NCBI GenBank assembly: GCA_036555615.1
Contig: DATBKZ010000069.1
Coordinates: forward strand, 1-64,000
DNA: 64,000 bases
Direction of reading: 5' to 3'
DNA from: SG8-41 sp036555615
GTDB lineage: Bacteria > Pseudomonadota > Gammaproteobacteria > Burkholderiales > SG8-41
Shown here: positions 53,065 through 61,476 of the stretch, piece after piece
How the letters are laid out: every line of letters starts with the position of its first letter
How positions within the stretch are numbered: position 1 is the stretch's first letter
Notes under the pieces: generated by a model
What the model was told of the DNA's origin: nothing
Databases searched by the model: none
Seen by the model: only the letters and a program-made list of their open reading frames with translations
Program-made: the position numbers and the translations under genes

Positions 53065-54864
53065 GTGACGCCAGCTACTTCCGCCGCGGCCGCGGGCCGC
53101 GGCCGCGTCCTGCTCCCCTTCCTGCGCTGGTGGCCGCGCGTCAGCCGCACGACGCTGCGGGCCGACGCAATCGCCGGTCTCATCGGCGCTGTCATCGTGC
53201 TGCCCCAGGGCATTGCATTCGCCACGCTCGCCGGCCTGCCGCCCGAATACGGCCTTTATGCCGCCATGGTGCCGGCCATCGTGGCCGCCCTGTTCGGCTC
53301 GTCGTGGCACCTCGTTTCCGGCCCGACGAACGTGATCTCCATCTTCCTCTTCGCGAGCCTCGCCCCGCTCCAGGAGCCCGGCACCGGGGAGTACATCCAG
53401 CTTGCGCTCACCCTCACCTTCCTGGTCGGCCTGATGCAGCTCGCAATGGGACTGGCGCGCATGGGAGCCCTCGTCAACTTCATTTCGCACACGGTGGTGA
53501 TCAGCTTCACCGCCGGCGCGGCCTGCCTCATCTTCACCTCCCAGATCCGGCATTTCTTCGGCGTCGAGATCCCGACCGGAAGCTCGTTCGCCGGCACCCT
53601 GCGCGCATTCGCCTCCGCGCTCGTCGATATCAATCCGTACGTGACGGCGGTCGGAGTCGTCACTCTGCTCACGGGCATTTTCTTCCGCAGATTCGCGCCG
53701 CGCTTTCCGTACATGATCGTGGCGATGATCGCGGGGGCCGTTGTCGCCGCGCTGCTGAATCTCGCATTCGGTGAGACGACGACCCGCATCGCGATGGTCG
53801 GGACGCTCCCCGCCTCGCTTCCCGCCCTTTCAGCGCCGGACCTGTCGCCCGAAGCGATCCGCAGCACGCTGCCGATCGCGCTCGCGGTGACGATACTCGC
53901 GCTGACAGAAGCGGTGTCGATCGCACGCGCCATCTCGGTCAAGTCCGGGCAGCGCCTGGACAGCAACCAGGAATTCATCGGCCAAGGGCTGTCGAACATC
54001 GCCGGCAGCTTCTTCTCGGCCTACGCGTCGAGCGGCTCCTTCAACCGCAGCGGAGTCAATTACGAGGCGGGAGCCCGCACGCCACTTGCCGCTGCTTTTT
54101 CGGCGTTGATGCTCGTGCCGATACTGCTTGTGGTGGCGCCGCTGATCACCCACCTTCCGCTCGTGGTCATGGCGGCGATCCTGTTCCTCGTCGCCTACGG
54201 GCTGATCGATACCCGTTACATCACCAGGGTGGTGAGGACGAGCCGCCAGGAAACCGCGGTGATGCTCGTCACCTTCCTCTCCGCGCTGTTCGCGAATCTC
54301 GAGTTCGCGATCTACGCCGGCGCACTGCTGTCGCTGATGCTGTATCTCACGCGCACCTCGCGCCCGCTGGTGCTCGATGTCAAACCCGATCCGGCGCCTG
54401 ACAGCTACCATTTCACCGCCGACAGCGGCCTGCCGGACTGCCCGCAGCTCAAGATGCTGCGCGTGAATGGATCGCTCTTTTTTGGCGCGGTGGACCACGT
54501 GCGGCACAGCCTGGAGCAGATCGACGAGCTCGAACCGCGCCAGAAGCACGTATTGATCATGGCAAGCGGCATCAACTTCGTGGATCTGGCTGGCGCGGAA
54601 ATGCTCGCGCGCGAAGCCCGCCGGCGACGGGCCATCGGCGGAGGGCTGTATTTCTATCGCATGAAGGACACGGTCCGCGAGGCGCTGGCGCGCGGCGGCT
54701 ACCTGGAGGAGATCGGCGAGCGCAACCTGTTCCCCGTGAAAAGCCGCCCGGTGGTGGAAATCTACCCCAGGCTCGACCCTGAGATCTGCCGGAGCTGCAA
54801 GGTACGCATCTTCCGGGAGTGCCACGTCACCCTTCCCAACGGCGAGCCGGTAAAGCTCTCCTGA
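53065..54864 (+). CDS. SulP-family inorganic anion transporter with STAS domain
   Basis: About 599 residues in the inner membrane; candidate substrates are sulfate, bicarbonate or similar anions. Membrane domain (residues about 30-430) has VLPQGIAFATLAGLPPEYGL, SSWHLVSGPTNVISIF, SFTAGAACLIF and GLSNIAGSFFSAYASSGSFNRSGVN; the C-terminal STAS domain follows (MLRVNGSLFFGAVDHV, HVLIMASGINFVDLAGAEML) with a cysteine-containing tail. No ATG lies between the promoter and the first TM; the GTG is the best start but has no clear ribosome site. Confidence 0.9.
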   Translation: MTPATSAAAAGRGRVLLPFLRWWPRVSRTTLRADAIAGLIGAVIVLPQGIAFATLAGLPPEYGLYAAMVPAIVAALFGSSWHLVSGPTNVISIFLFASLAPLQEPGTGEYIQLALTLTFLVGLMQLAMGLARMGALVNFISHTVVISFTAGAACLIFTSQIRHFFGVEIPTGSSFAGTLRAFASALVDINPYVTAVGVVTLLTGIFFRRFAPRFPYMIVAMIAGAVVAALLNLAFGETTTRIAMVGTLPASLPALSAPDLSPEAIRSTLPIALAVTILALTEAVSIARAISVKSGQRLDSNQEFIGQGLSNIAGSFFSAYASSGSFNRSGVNYEAGARTPLAAAFSALMLVPILLVVAPLITHLPLVVMAAILFLVAYGLIDTRYITRVVRTSRQETAVMLVTFLSALFANLEFAIYAGALLSLMLYLTRTSRPLVLDVKPDPAPDSYHFTADSGLPDCPQLKMLRVNGSLFFGAVDHVRHSLEQIDELEPRQKHVLIMASGINFVDLAGAEMLAREARRRRAIGGGLYFYRMKDTVREALARGGYLEEIGERNLFPVKSRPVVEIYPRLDPEICRSCKVRIFRECHVTLPNGEPVKLS

Positions 54865-54890
54865 CGGCGCGCCGGCGCCGCGGGCCGCGC

Positions 54891-55958
54891 CTAGTCCGGG
54901 GCCTGCTCCCGGAGCGACATCGCATCCGTGCGGTGGCCGCGCAGCATGGCGGCGAGGATGATGATGCCGCCCGCGCACAAGGCGAGCATCAGAAACGCGA
55001 AACTCGCGGTCTGGAGCCAGGCCGCCGCGCGCGGCGCGAGCTCCATGCGCCCGAGCTCCGCCAGGTAGACGGGCACCGCCAGGCCGCGGCTGACGGCAAC
55101 GATCAGCATGATGACGGCCATCACGACCTTGATCATGAACGGCCTGACGTAGGTCGTGCCGATCACGCCGAGCTGGATGCCGAACAGCGAGCCCGCCAGC
55201 AATATCAGCGCGAGCCGGATATCCACCAGGCCGTGCAGCGCGTACTTGATCGTGCCGCCGAACCCCATCACGAACGCGATAACCAGCTCGGTCGCGCTCG
55301 CCACGAGCCCCGGTGCGCCGAGCACGTACATCATCCCGGGAACGCCGATGAAGCCGCCGACTGCGATGATCGAGGCCAGCAGCCCGGTTGCGAAACCCAG
55401 CGGCAGCGTGAAGAGAGCCGATACCCGGACATTCGCGGTCCTGAAGTGCATCATGGTTCCGGGTATCTCGACCGACTGCGCCCAGCGGGCAAGCCGCGAG
55501 ACCCGCTCCTGCCTGCCGGAATCTCCAGAGCGGTAGTCCGTGATGGCGTCGTGCACCACGACGCCGCCGACGATCGTGAGCACGACGACGAAGGCGAGGC
55601 TGACGTATAGGTTCGAGCCGGGCTCGCCGAAACTCGCGTTGATCCGGTGCTGGATATCGGCCCCCACCCACACGCCGACCGCCGCGGAAGCCGCCATCAC
55701 CAGTCCGAGCTTGATGTCCACGTGGCCGAACCGGTGACGCTGGTAGGCGCCGACCAGCGCCTTCGGAAACTTGTGGCACAGGTTGCTCGCCACCGCGACC
55801 ACGCCCGGCACGCCCATGCTCATCATGGCCGGCGTCAGCACGAAAGCGCCGCCCGATCCGATAAAGCCGCTCACCAGCCCGCCGACGAAACCGATCGCGA
55901 GCAGGGCAAGCACGTTGCCATGCTGCAGATCGATGAACTGGATCGGCGAAGGATCCAT
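54891..55958 (-). CDS. TauE/SafE-family sulfite/anion exporter
   Basis: A 355-residue inner-membrane protein with about eight TM helices: ALLAIGFVGGLVSGFIGSGGAFVLTPAMM and AVGGFIGVPGMMYVLGAPG are the two family repeats. A periplasm-facing insert near 155-180 (YRSGDSGRQERVSR) is unusual in shorter members. It lies three bases after a small membrane-protein gene and is convergent with SulP, hinting at linked anion handling. Confidence 0.88.
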   Translation of the reverse strand: MDPSPIQFIDLQHGNVLALLAIGFVGGLVSGFIGSGGAFVLTPAMMSMGVPGVVAVASNLCHKFPKALVGAYQRHRFGHVDIKLGLVMAASAAVGVWVGADIQHRINASFGEPGSNLYVSLAFVVVLTIVGGVVVHDAITDYRSGDSGRQERVSRLARWAQSVEIPGTMMHFRTANVRVSALFTLPLGFATGLLASIIAVGGFIGVPGMMYVLGAPGLVASATELVIAFVMGFGGTIKYALHGLVDIRLALILLAGSLFGIQLGVIGTTYVRPFMIKVVMAVIMLIVAVSRGLAVPVYLAELGRMELAPRAAAWLQTASFAFLMLALCAGGIIILAAMLRGHRTDAMSLREQAPD

Positions 55959-55961
55959 CGC

Positions 55962-56204
55962 CTAGCGTTTCCGTCCGCGGATTCCCAAGACTTCCCAGAA
56001 ATACGCGGTGAACACCCCGTGCGCGAAGGAGAACACGAAAGCGGTCGCGACCGGAAGCGCCGGGTACCAACCGTCGGTGCGCGTGAATGCCGCCAGGATC
56101 TCGGATTCGTACAGGTAGAGCAGAAGATAGAGCGAGCCGGATACGCTGCCTGATGCGACCAGCTGAGGATAGGGTTTCGCGCGCGCCACGCTTTTTTGCC
56201 TCAC
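55962..56204 (-). CDS. small membrane protein upstream of tauE-like gene
   Basis: An 80-residue protein with two TM segments (VSGSLYLLLYLYESEILAAF and YPALPVATAFVFSFAHGVFTA) and a basic C-terminus WEVLGIRGRKR. No named family is recognised. Its stop is three bases before the TauE-like start, so the pair is probably one operon and possibly one complex. Confidence 0.7.
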   Translation of the reverse strand: MRQKSVARAKPYPQLVASGSVSGSLYLLLYLYESEILAAFTRTDGWYPALPVATAFVFSFAHGVFTAYFWEVLGIRGRKR

Positions 56205-56268
56205 GGCAAATCATAGCAAATGCGCGGCGGCGGTCTGCCGCGCCGCTTATAATGACCGCTCATCCGCC

Positions 56269-56820
56269 ATGGCCCCCCGCCTCACGAAGATCTACACCCG
56301 TACCGGAGACGGCGGCACGACCGGGCTAGCCGACGGCTCGCGCAAGCAGAAGGACTCGCCGCTCATCGAGGCGTTCGGCGCAGTCGACGAGCTGAACGCT
56401 GCGCTCGGCGTGCTGGCGGCGGAGGCGCTGCCCGACGACGTCCGGTCCTGCATCGTGGACGTGCAGCACGATCTCTTCGATCTGGGCGGGGAGCTCTCGC
56501 GCCCGGGGCACACGATCCTGACCGATGACTACGTGGCGCGGCTGGAGCGCGCGCTCGACGGATTCAACGAGGACCTGCCGCCGCTCGAGGAATTCATTCT
56601 CCCGGGCGGGTCGCGCGCAGCCGCCCTCGCACACATGGCGCGCACCGTGTGCCGCCGCGCCGAGCGCCGGCTGGTGACGCTGGCGAGGAAGAAGGCTGCG
56701 CCATTCTCCGCGGTCCGTTACCTCAACCGCCTCTCGGACCTTCTGTTCGTGCTGGCGCGCGTCCTGAACCAGGCCGCCGGCCGGGGCGACGTGCTCTGGC
56801 AGCAGGGAAAGAACCGGTAA
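56269..56820 (+). CDS. PduO-type cob(I)alamin adenosyltransferase
   Basis: Adenosylates cobalamin using ATP; 183 residues, cytosolic trimer in the family. KIYTRTGDGGTTGLADGSR is the ATP-binding N-terminus; LIEAFGAVDELNAALG and RTVCRRAERRLVTL, YLNRLSDLLFVLAR are the helical signatures. A TATAAT at 56248-56253 is a likely -10. The ECF sigma gene starts 14 bases after its stop. Confidence 0.94.
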   Translation: MAPRLTKIYTRTGDGGTTGLADGSRKQKDSPLIEAFGAVDELNAALGVLAAEALPDDVRSCIVDVQHDLFDLGGELSRPGHTILTDDYVARLERALDGFNEDLPPLEEFILPGGSRAAALAHMARTVCRRAERRLVTLARKKAAPFSAVRYLNRLSDLLFVLARVLNQAAGRGDVLWQQGKNR

Positions 56821-56834
56821 CCTGAGAGACCGGA

Positions 56835-57410
56835 ATGAACCGCCCTCCTCCGGACGCGCTGGCGCTACGGCTGGCCGAGCTGCTGGCCCAGGCGGCGCTC
56901 AAGAACCAGCGTGCGTTCGCGGACTTGTACCAGCTGACCGCGGCGAAACTGTTCGGGGTCGCGCTACGTATATTGAGGAGGCAGGACTGGGCCGAGGAGG
57001 TCCTGCAGGAGTGCTACGTCAACATCTGGAACCACGCCGGGGATTACGCCGTGCAGAGGAGCGCGCCGCTCACCTGGATGACCAGCATCGTGCGCAACCG
57101 CTGCCTCGACTGGCTGCGCCGCCCCCAGCAGGAGGCAACCGGAAACGAATACGACATCGCAGCCGAGGCGTGGCAGGACGATGCCCCGGGGCCGATGGAG
57201 AGCCTGCTCGCATCGAGCGAGGCGGCCGCCCTGACGCGCTGCATGCAGGAGCTCGATGCGAAGCAGCGCCAGAGCATCATGCTGGCGTTCTTCCACGGCT
57301 TGAGCCACTCGGAGCTCGCCAGCCACATGAAGCAGCCGCTCGGCACGGTGAAGACGTGGGTGCGGCGCGGCCTGGAGCGCCTGAGGGGCTGCCTCGGCGA
57401 GTCCGCCTGA
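56835..57410 (+). CDS. ECF sigma factor (SigK/RpoE-like)
   Basis: A 191-residue alternative sigma factor: region 2 (ADLYQLTAAKLFGVALRILR, WAEEVLQECYVNIWNHAG, LTWMTSIVRNRCLDWLRR) and region 4 (LDAKQRQSIMLAFFHGLSHSELA, PLGTVKTWVRRGLERLRG). The anti-sigma gene follows after 72 bases that contain a dispersed 23-bp repeat. Probably autoregulated with its anti-sigma (family knowledge). Confidence 0.93.
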   Translation: MNRPPPDALALRLAELLAQAALKNQRAFADLYQLTAAKLFGVALRILRRQDWAEEVLQECYVNIWNHAGDYAVQRSAPLTWMTSIVRNRCLDWLRRPQQEATGNEYDIAAEAWQDDAPGPMESLLASSEAAALTRCMQELDAKQRQSIMLAFFHGLSHSELASHMKQPLGTVKTWVRRGLERLRGCLGESA

Positions 57411-57431
57411 GGGATGAGGGCGGAGGGATGA
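57409..57431. repeat. 23-bp direct repeat, copy 2 (sigma gene 3' end)
   Basis: Identical to 52133-52155; it overlaps the sigma-factor stop codon and continues as a degenerate GGATGA-rich stretch to about 57450. The remainder of the gap has no gene. Confidence 0.8.
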
Positions 57432-57482
57432 AAGATGAAGGATGAGGGTTGAGGGGCTAGCGGCTAGAGCGAATTGATCAAT

Positions 57483-58193
57483 ATGGCGTCGTACAAGAAT
57501 CCGGAGCTGCGCGACAGGCTCGCGGCCGAATACGTGATCGGCACGCTGCGGGGGCGCGCCCGCGCGCGCTTCCAGGCGTTGCTGCGCTACGATCCGGACC
57601 TGAGGCGCATCGTCTCGGATTGGGAAGCACGGCTGACGCCGCTTTCCGCGGCGGCACGCGAGATCGCACCCCCCGCCCGCCTGTGGCAGGCGGTGGCCCG
57701 GCGCATTGGTGGCGCGGGGCCGCGCGGAACGTGGCCGGGTCTCGCGCTCTGGCGGGGGCTCGCGGTCACGAGCACCGCATTCGTGCTGATCCTTGCCACG
57801 TTCATCGGCGTCGCGCCGCGCCCGGAGCCGCCGATGGCGATGGTCGCCGTCATGAACGACGCCAAGGGGCTGCCAGCCCTGGTGGTTTCCTGGCCGTCGA
57901 TGAAGACGATGCGCGATCCGTACGTGCGGATCAAGGTCGTCCAGGCGCATCCTGTCATGGCCCCCGGCACGACGTGGGAGATGTGGATGCTGCCCCCGGG
58001 AAAGGGCGCGCCGGTCTCGATGGGCTTGATCACCACCGACACCGATCAGACCATGAAGCTCAAGCCCGCGCTCGCGAGCCGGATGGAGGGCGCCTGGGGC
58101 GTGGCGATGAGCGTCGAGCCAGCGGGCGGCTCACCCACCGGCGCGCCGAGCGGACCCGTGATCTTCAAGGGGCAATGCGTCAAGATACTTTGA
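57483..58193 (+). CDS. RskA-like anti-sigma factor
   Basis: A 236-residue membrane protein: N-terminal sigma-binding domain (LAAEYVIGTLRGRARARFQALL), one TM (about 91-110, TSTAFVLILATFIGV) and a periplasmic RskA domain (VVSWPSMKTMRDPYVRIKV, TTWEMWMLPPGKGAPVSMGL). No zinc-binding HxxxCxxC is present. It would hold the sigma factor at the membrane. The ATG at 57483 is used; a TTG nine bases upstream is less likely. Confidence 0.9.
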   Translation: MASYKNPELRDRLAAEYVIGTLRGRARARFQALLRYDPDLRRIVSDWEARLTPLSAAAREIAPPARLWQAVARRIGGAGPRGTWPGLALWRGLAVTSTAFVLILATFIGVAPRPEPPMAMVAVMNDAKGLPALVVSWPSMKTMRDPYVRIKVVQAHPVMAPGTTWEMWMLPPGKGAPVSMGLITTDTDQTMKLKPALASRMEGAWGVAMSVEPAGGSPTGAPSGPVIFKGQCVKIL

Positions 58194-58247
58194 CGGGTGG
58201 CGCAGGGTCGCACTAAGGATGTGACGCGGTAACGGGGGGCACGGGCT

Positions 58248-58733
58248 GTGAAGAAATCCATCGTCATTTTCGTCTTCGGCGGACTGCTCGGCACGGCGGC
58301 GGGATTCGCGCTCGGGATCTTCGTGTATCCCTATATCTTCCTCGCGGACATCGTCGCGATGGACAAGGTCGAGGACAGGGCGGCGCGGAAGGCCGTTGCG
58401 ACGGGGATGTTCATCCACGCCAATCCCCGGGACCCGATCCACTACGGCAAGGGCAGGCTCACCGTGTACCAGGACCTGGTTCACCTCGACAGCGACTTCG
58501 AGGTGGGACCGGGGCCCAAGTTCCACGTCTATCTTGTGCCGGACGCGAACGTCACGCCCTCCACCAACGTCGCGAGGACGATGTTCGTGGACCTGGGGCG
58601 CCTGAAGGCCTTCAAGGGCAGCCAGAACTATCCGGTGCCGGCCGGGGTGGAGCCGAGGAACTACGGCAGCGTGGTGATCTGGTGTGAGCAGTTCGGCGTG
58701 CTGATCTCGCCCGCGGCGCTGACGTTCCCGTGA
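58248..58733 (+). CDS. DM13-domain exported protein
   Basis: A 161-residue protein with a GTG start, N-terminal TM or signal (SIVIFVFGGLLGTAAGFALGIF) and a DM13 domain (ATGMFIHANPRDPIHYGKGRL split over strands; HVYLVPDANVTPS; VPAGVEPRNYGSVVIWCEQFGVLIS). DM13 proteins may bind heme or redox centres in animals; in bacteria their function is unclear. Probably a target or partner of the sigma/anti-sigma pair upstream. Confidence 0.85.
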   Translation: MKKSIVIFVFGGLLGTAAGFALGIFVYPYIFLADIVAMDKVEDRAARKAVATGMFIHANPRDPIHYGKGRLTVYQDLVHLDSDFEVGPGPKFHVYLVPDANVTPSTNVARTMFVDLGRLKAFKGSQNYPVPAGVEPRNYGSVVIWCEQFGVLISPAALTFP

Positions 58734-58746
58734 CCGGACGGGCTGC

Positions 58747-59622
58747 CTATCCGCGGCGGCGCCTGACTTCTTCCAGCGCTGCGCACACCGCTTTCGCCCC
58801 CTCGACGATGCGCGGCGTCTGTCGCTGGATGTGATCCGGATTAATGTAGTACGTGGGCAATCCACGCAGGGGTTCGACCCCAGTCTCGCGCCAGTTCGCG
58901 ACGAACGACTGCTCGCCGCCGGCAGACCCGCCACCCAGGATCACTTCGGGCTTTGCGGCGATGACCGCCTCGAGCGAGACGTTGGGCGTGAGCTGGGCAA
59001 CGTCGGCAAACACGTTCTCGCCGCCACAGAGCGCGACCACGTCGCTGATCATGTGCGCCCCGTTCACGGTCAGCAGCGGCCGGTGCCAGATCAGGTAGAA
59101 CACCCGCACCTTGCGCGCCACTGAGTAGCGCCCGCGCAGCGTGCCGATCTCGCGCTCGAATTCCGCCGCCACCTGCCCTGCGGTGGCGTTCGTCCCGGCA
59201 AGCGCACCGATCGCCTTGAGCAGCCGCGGGATGTCCGCGAGCCGGGCGGGCTCGCTCACGAACGCCGGGTAGCCCAAGCTCTCCAGCCGGGCAACGTCGG
59301 CGGGGGAATTGCCGCTCTTCCAGGCGAGGATGAGATCCGGCTTGAGGGCGACGACGCGCTCAAGATCCACCCGGGCTGCGTCGCCCACCTGCCGGATCCG
59401 CCGCGCGGCAGGCGGGAAATCGCTGAAGCGCGCGACGCCGACAAGCTGCCCGCCCGCGCCCGCCGCGAACGCGAGCTCCGCCAGGCTTGGCGCGAGCGCG
59501 ACGACACGCTGCGCCGGGCCGGCGAGCCGAACCGCCCGGCCGCGATCATCTTCGATGGATACCGCCTGCGACTGCGCCGCGCCCGCAGCGAGCAGGCCGA
59601 AGAGGAGCGCCGCGGCCCTCAC
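58747..59622 (-). CDS. BtuF-like periplasmic cobalamin-binding protein
   Basis: A 291-residue substrate-binding protein: signal peptide (ALLFGLLAAGAAQSQA), RVVALAPSLAELAFAAGAG, VGVARFSDFPPAARRIRQVGD, LKPDLILAWKSGNSP, AKPEVILGGGSAGGEQ. It resembles BtuF, although the permease BtuCD and receptor BtuB are not adjacent. The start is GTG, overlapping the stop of the cyclic-nucleotide-domain gene. Together with the PduO-type enzyme nearby it suggests cobalamin salvage. Confidence 0.85.
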   Translation of the reverse strand: MRAAALLFGLLAAGAAQSQAVSIEDDRGRAVRLAGPAQRVVALAPSLAELAFAAGAGGQLVGVARFSDFPPAARRIRQVGDAARVDLERVVALKPDLILAWKSGNSPADVARLESLGYPAFVSEPARLADIPRLLKAIGALAGTNATAGQVAAEFEREIGTLRGRYSVARKVRVFYLIWHRPLLTVNGAHMISDVVALCGGENVFADVAQLTPNVSLEAVIAAKPEVILGGGSAGGEQSFVANWRETGVEPLRGLPTYYINPDHIQRQTPRIVEGAKAVCAALEEVRRRRG

Positions 59623-60170
59623 ACCATGGTGCTGCGCTCCATGTGCTGGAGCAGGCGCGCGCTGGTGTGGCGCAGCCGCGTCGACAGCATCGACACCAGC
59701 TTCACCAGGACTTTCGAGCCGAGGCTGGGATGGTCGAGGATGATCTTCGCCATGTCGTCGCGGTGGAGCACGGCGAATACGGTGGGCTCGGTGGCGACAC
59801 AGGTCGCGAAGCGCGGCTCGCCATCGATCATGGACATCTCGCCCAGCGTCATGCCCGGGCCGACGCTGGTCATGTGCTGCTGGCCGCTGCGGATTCCCCG
59901 CTTGAAGATGTCGACGGCGCCTTCAATGATGAGGAGCATGAAATCGCCGCCCTCGTTTTCGCGAATGATGGTGTCGCCGGCCAGGGCGCGGTAGACGTCC
60001 ATGTAGCCGGCCAGAACCGAGATGTCCTCGCGCGAGAACTCGGCAAAAAACAGCGACCTCCCGACCAGGCTGAAGATTTCGTTGGCGATCGCGGTGCCCT
60101 TGCCAACGCGCTGCAGCGACTGCAGCGACTCGCGCCCGGGGCTTGTCGCATCGACATCAACTTGCGCCAT
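59619..60170 (-). CDS. cyclic-nucleotide-binding-domain protein without DNA-binding domain
   Basis: A 183-residue protein with a single CRP-like beta-roll (YRALAGDTIIRENEGGDFMLLIIEGAVDIF with GEMSMIDGEPRFATCVATEP as the phosphate-binding cassette, each part seen in order) and a C-terminal helical tail LSTRLRHTSARLLQHM. There is no helix-turn-helix, so it is not a transcription factor of the FNR type. It may sense cAMP or another ligand for a partner protein. Coupled to the BtuF-like gene. Confidence 0.85.
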   Translation of the reverse strand: MAQVDVDATSPGRESLQSLQRVGKGTAIANEIFSLVGRSLFFAEFSREDISVLAGYMDVYRALAGDTIIRENEGGDFMLLIIEGAVDIFKRGIRSGQQHMTSVGPGMTLGEMSMIDGEPRFATCVATEPTVFAVLHRDDMAKIILDHPSLGSKVLVKLVSMLSTRLRHTSARLLQHMERSTMV

Positions 60171-60229
60171 GCTGCCGTCCCCCTCGCAACCGCCGTCACA
60201 CTATATAACAGCCCGCCCGCTGCCGCCAT

Positions 60230-61315
60230 TTACTCGGCGCGCTGCGCCTTCAGACGTCGCTCCCTCACGGAGTCGGCCAGGGTCCCGAGGAGCTTCCTGC
60301 TGTCCTCCCAGCCAATGCAGCCATCCGTTATGCTCATGCCATAGACGAGCTCCTTGCCCCCGACCAGATCCTGGCGGCCCGCCTTGAGGTGGCTCTCGGC
60401 CATGATGCCGAAGATGCGCGCTTCCCCACCCGTGATCTGGCCCGCCACGTCGCGCGCCACGTCCAGCTGCTTCTCAAATTTCTTGCTCGAGTTGCCGTGG
60501 CTGAAATCGATCATGAGCCGGGCAGGCACTGCGGCTTCCGCCAGGCTCCGCGCCGCGGCATCCACGCTCGCCGCGTCGTAGTTGGGTTTCGCGCCGCCGC
60601 GCAGGATGATGTGGCAATCCTCGTTGCCGGCGGTGGAAACGATCGCGCTGTGCCCGCCCTTGGTGACGGACAGGAAATGGTGCGGCGCGCTTGCCGCGCG
60701 GATCGCCTCCACCGCGATCCTGACGTTGCCATCGGTGCCGTTCTTGAACCCGACCGGGCACGACAGCCCCGAGGCGAGCTCGCGGTGAATCTGCGATTCG
60801 GTGGTGCGCGCGCCGATCGCGCCCCACGCCACCAGGTCGGCGACGTACTGGGGCGTGATCATGTCGAGGAACTCGCAGCCGACCGGCACGCCCATCTCGT
60901 TCAAGTCGAGCAGCAGCTCGCGTGCGACGCGCAGGCCCTCGTTGATGCGGAAGCTGCCGTCGAGCTTGGGATCGTTGATGAGTCCTTTCCACCCCACGGT
61001 GGTGCGCGGCTTCTCGAAATAAACGCGCATCACCACCAGAAGCTCGGCAGCCAGGCGGTCCTTCTCGCGCTTGAGCCTGCCCGCGTATTCGCGCGCCGCC
61101 TTCACGTCGTGGATCGAGCACGGCCCAATGATGACGAGGAGGCGATCGTCCGCCCCATGCAGGATGCGGTGGATCGCGGCCCGCGTCTCGAACACGAGCT
61201 TCGCGGCCTTCTCGGATACCGGAAGCTCGCGCAGCACGTGCGACGGCGGCACAAGCTCCTTGATCTCCTTGATCCGGAGGTCGTCGGTACGGAATTGCGT
61301 TTTGCCTTCTGCCAT
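60230..61315 (-). CDS. aroG: 3-deoxy-7-phosphoheptulonate synthase (class I DAHP synthase)
   Basis: First step of the shikimate pathway. 361 residues: LLVIIGPCSIHDVKAAREYA, MRVYFEKPRTTVGWKGLINDP, GVPVGCEFLDMITPQYVADL, WGAIGARTTESQIHRELASG, PVGFKNGTDGN and IDFSHGNSSKKF, the metal and substrate set. The ATG (MAEGK) is used; a TTG nine bases upstream is not favoured. A TATAAT at 61328-61333 provides a -10 with a short leader. Which amino acid inhibits it cannot be told. Confidence 0.95.
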   Translation of the reverse strand: MAEGKTQFRTDDLRIKEIKELVPPSHVLRELPVSEKAAKLVFETRAAIHRILHGADDRLLVIIGPCSIHDVKAAREYAGRLKREKDRLAAELLVVMRVYFEKPRTTVGWKGLINDPKLDGSFRINEGLRVARELLLDLNEMGVPVGCEFLDMITPQYVADLVAWGAIGARTTESQIHRELASGLSCPVGFKNGTDGNVRIAVEAIRAASAPHHFLSVTKGGHSAIVSTAGNEDCHIILRGGAKPNYDAASVDAAARSLAEAAVPARLMIDFSHGNSSKKFEKQLDVARDVAGQITGGEARIFGIMAESHLKAGRQDLVGGKELVYGMSITDGCIGWEDSRKLLGTLADSVRERRLKAQRAE

Positions 61316-61476
61316 AGAAATCAAGAGATTATAGCGTAAATCCGGACGCTGACGCGCCGGTTTACGTCCGCGCGTTGGAACGGACGCAGAACCCGCCGTT
61401 CACCGCGCGGAATTCAGTGAGGAAACACTACGAGGATCGATTCACCGGTCACTGCTCGCCGGTCACTGGTCGCGCT

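Noticed and set aside
53830..56214. A 794-codon minus-strand frame across SulP and TauE
   Set aside because: Composition typical of a shadow frame; both real genes have membrane-protein signatures in other frames.
59619..60170. Candidate FNR/CRP regulator for the boxes
   Set aside because: It has only the cyclic-nucleotide beta-roll, no N-terminal cysteines for FeS and no helix-turn-helix.
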